Shown here: in pieces, positions 22,273-23,413 of the stretch
Layout: each line of letters starts with the position of its first letter
Numbering within the stretch: the stretch's first letter is position 1
Source of the DNA: Leptospira adleri
GTDB taxonomy: Bacteria; Spirochaetota; Leptospiria; Leptospirales; Leptospiraceae
Direction: 5' to 3'
Length of the DNA stretch: 23,413 nt
Assembly: GCF_002811985.1 (NCBI RefSeq)
Contig: NZ_NPDU01000070.1
Coordinates: 1 to 23,413, forward strand
Notes under the pieces: model-generated
Database searches by the model: none
What the model was told of the DNA's origin: nothing
The model's input: the letters and a program-made list of their open reading frames with translations, nothing else
Position numbers and translations under genes: made by a program

Positions 22273-22383
22273 TGCAAAAAGAACCCTAAAGCGATGATTC
22301 TTTCAAGAATTAAGGCGGGTAAAAATAGGGTGGCCGGGAAAGTATTTTCATTTTTAAATACATCACAGATATTTGCTTAACTT

Positions 22384-22453
22384 CCGATAATACATAATTT
22401 CTTCTCATTCATTAAGAGACATAATTCTAACGGGACATAATAGATATTATCGG
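22384..22453. repeat. 70-bp element with 9-bp terminal inverted repeats and internal ACATAAT repeats
   Basis: CCGATAATA (22384-22392) and TATTATCGG (22445-22453) are perfect inverted ends. Within it, ACATAAT occurs at 22392-22398, 22419-22425 and 22435-22441; the last two are part of GAGACATAAT and GGGACATAAT. Clustered copies of such a motif near inverted ends suggest transposase-binding sites of a decayed insertion sequence or a very small MITE. No target duplication is evident. Confidence 0.4.
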
Positions 22454-22558
22454 TAGTCATATAGTAAGCAAACATTTATTTAGCATTCTGACCCCGATCG
22501 CCCTTTCAAGCTGAATTATCGTTTTTCACTTTATTTAACTTTTTATAACCTTTCAGGT

Positions 22559-22591
22559 TTGACAAAGCAGGTGTAACATTATATTGTTACA
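22559..22591 (+). promoter_or_regulatory. Promoter and palindromic operator of the HigBA-like operon
   Basis: TTGACA (22559-22564) is a consensus -35; the -10 is TATATT (22580-22585, spacing 15) or TATTGT (22582-22587, spacing 17). A perfect palindrome with arms TGTAACA (22572-22578) and TGTTACA (22585-22591) around a 6-bp centre covers the -10, as expected for autorepression by the antitoxin. Transcription would start near 22592-22597, close to the first start codon. Confidence 0.75.
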
Positions 22592-22597
22592 GTGAAA

Positions 22598-22990
22598 ATG
22601 AAGGAGACCTCAGAGTATCTCGTCTATAAAGGTCCGGCTTTTTCGATCGAGTGGTACTTTGATAAAAACTCAAAGTCCATATCTATGGAATTCTTTGAGA
22701 GCCTTACAATCGACGAGCAAGATGACTTTCTTGTACTCGTTAAGAAAATGGGAGATTCCGGAAAGATATTTAACGAACAAAAGTTCCGAAATGAAGGTGA
22801 TAAGATTTTCGCCTTTAAGCCGAAACCGAATAGATTCCTTTGTTTTTTCGCTGTGGGTAAGAAGATAATAGTCACGAATGGATTTCCAAAGAGACAAGAT
22901 AAATTACCCGCAAATGAGAAAGATAGAGCGAAAGCGTTACGGAAAGATTATTTAGAAAGGATTGATGCAGGAACATATTATGAAAAGTAA
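22598..22990 (+). CDS. higB: HigB/RelE-like toxin (Gp49 family)
   Basis: A 130-residue protein with the phage-derived Gp49/HigB pattern: a start strand (FSIEWYFD), helices (EFFESLTIDEQDDFLVLVKKMGDSGKI), NEQKFRNEGDKIFAFKPKPNRFLCFFAVGKKIIVTNGFPKR (with basic and aromatic residues of the mRNA-cleaving surface), then the C-terminal helix and DYLERIDAGTYYE. These toxins cut mRNA at the ribosome and halt growth. A GTG at 22592 is an alternative start; the ATG at 22598 lies only a few nt after the likely transcription start, so the mRNA may be leaderless. The antitoxin gene overlaps its end by 11 nt. Toxin-first order is the HigBA arrangement. Confidence 0.78.
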   Translation: MKETSEYLVYKGPAFSIEWYFDKNSKSISMEFFESLTIDEQDDFLVLVKKMGDSGKIFNEQKFRNEGDKIFAFKPKPNRFLCFFAVGKKIIVTNGFPKRQDKLPANEKDRAKALRKDYLERIDAGTYYEK

Positions 22991-23288
22991 ATCTACTTTC
23001 GACAGAATTATGCAAGACCCTCAAAGGCGAAAATCTTTTGAAAAGAAGTATAACGAGTTTTATCTTTCTGAAATGATAAGCGAACTAATGGAACAAGAGC
23101 ATATTTCCGTTCGAGAACTTGCTGAAAAAACTAATCTTTCCCCGACCGTAATTCAAGACATTAAATCAGGAAAAAGAGACAACCCTACTTTCAATAGCTT
23201 GATAAGTGTAATTGAAGCGCTCGGGGCCGAAATAGTATTCAAGAAAGGCAATAAAGAACTCTACCATGTTCCGAAAGTTCATGCTTAG
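22980..23288 (+). CDS. higA: HigA-like XRE antitoxin
   Basis: The frame opens at a TTG (22962), but the ATG at 22980 has AGGA upstream and overlaps the toxin stop (ATGAAAAGTAA), so it is chosen: 102 residues. The N-terminal region (1-30) is charged and helical (DRIMQDPQRRKSFEKKYNEF), and the HTH domain covers about 30-82 (SEMISELMEQEHISVRELAEKTNLS, then TVIQDIKSGKRDNPTFNSLISVIEALG). It should bind and block the toxin and repress the operon through the TGTAACA/TGTTACA palindrome. Downstream there is no clear terminator before the window end. Confidence 0.8.
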   Translation: MKSKSTFDRIMQDPQRRKSFEKKYNEFYLSEMISELMEQEHISVRELAEKTNLSPTVIQDIKSGKRDNPTFNSLISVIEALGAEIVFKKGNKELYHVPKVHA

Positions 23289-23346
23289 TTTCAACTTCCG
23301 TGAATGCACCTTATGTCTCATCTGAGCGGTCCGTACCTTGTATGTT

Positions 23347-23413
23347 CTGGCACATCGGTAACACTATAGACCGGAGACATGGGTTACACTTTATTCGTTG
23401 TAGTTGTACACAG
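23347..23413. mobile_element. Possible insertion-sequence end (IS481-like terminal repeats), cut by window edge
   Basis: GGCACATCGGTAACACT (23349-23365) and GAGACATGGGTTACACT (23374-23390) match at 13 of 17 positions with a 25-bp period. On the minus strand these read as AGTGTAACCCATGTCTC and AGTGTTACCGATGTGCC, which resemble the tandem motifs I associate with ends of IS481-type elements. No transposase lies in the window. It follows the antitoxin gene in an otherwise empty 125 bp. Confidence 0.4.

Larger units (their letters stand above)
22202..22597. other. Divergent intergenic region between two accessory operons
   Basis: About 395 bp without a convincing gene. It contains, left to right: two nested inverted repeats near the leftward operon (22236-22269), a 70-bp inverted-repeat element (22384-22453), and the promoter-operator of the rightward toxin-antitoxin operon (22559-22591). 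The segment 22454-22558 shows nothing I can identify. Confidence 0.6.

Noticed and set aside
22108..22380. Plus-strand 90-residue frame between the two accessory operons
   Set aside because: Overlaps the winged-helix gene in antisense and continues into AT-rich intergenic DNA; no ribosome binding site or domain.

Overview
The window looks like part of a contractile-tailed (myovirus-type) prophage or phage-plasmid from a spirochaete, most likely Leptospira. The reasons are the moderately AT-rich composition, the long N-terminal lysine and phenylalanine runs ahead of loose spirochaetal lipoboxes, a lysis cassette suited to a diderm cell, and an overall resemblance to the known Leptospira phage-like elements. 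No sequence search was run, so the host is an inference. No integrase, terminase, replication gene, rRNA, tRNA or CRISPR array is visible.

Layout. 1-341 is the 3' end of a virion gene, possibly the major capsid protein, closed by a strong terminator (372-400). 403-4399 is a compact plus-strand neck and tail block: a neck protein, a tail-terminator-like protein, a small protein, the tail sheath and the tail tube. 4440-7011 is an AT-rich, minus-strand three-gene insert (two lipoproteins and a secreted SGNH/GDSL hydrolase) that looks like a moron, a cargo operon for the lysogen. Tail genes resume at 7314 with a tail-assembly chaperone pair that appears to be joined by a recoding event at an A9 run, then the tape measure (8018-9724), a small protein, two fibre proteins and a seven-bladed beta-propeller protein (13035-14135).

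The portal gene follows on the opposite strand (14149-15774). Across a 145-bp divergent region come plus-strand virion and connector genes (15920-17713) and a membrane-anchored STAS-like protein. A lysis cassette follows: an L,D-transpeptidase-fold enzyme, a two-segment holin candidate, and a lipoprotein with a C-terminal membrane segment, which is the layout of a unimolecular spanin. A strong terminator at 19838-19860 ends this late region.

19861-23413 is an accessory islet: a DUF4238 gene bounded by two GTTAGGC core sites, the right one being half of an attC-like hairpin as in an integron cassette; a minus-strand wHTH / nucleotidyltransferase / XRE operon; a short inverted-repeat element that may be an IS remnant; a HigB-HigA toxin-antitoxin operon with a clear palindromic operator over its promoter; and, at the right edge, tandem repeats resembling an IS481-type insertion-sequence end. 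Toxin-antitoxin systems would fit an element maintained as a plasmid-like prophage, though no replication gene is in view.

The most interesting items are the recoded tail chaperone, the SGNH/lipoprotein moron inside the tail operon, the single cassette-like DUF4238 unit, the candidate unimolecular spanin, and the propeller protein at the end of the fibre block.
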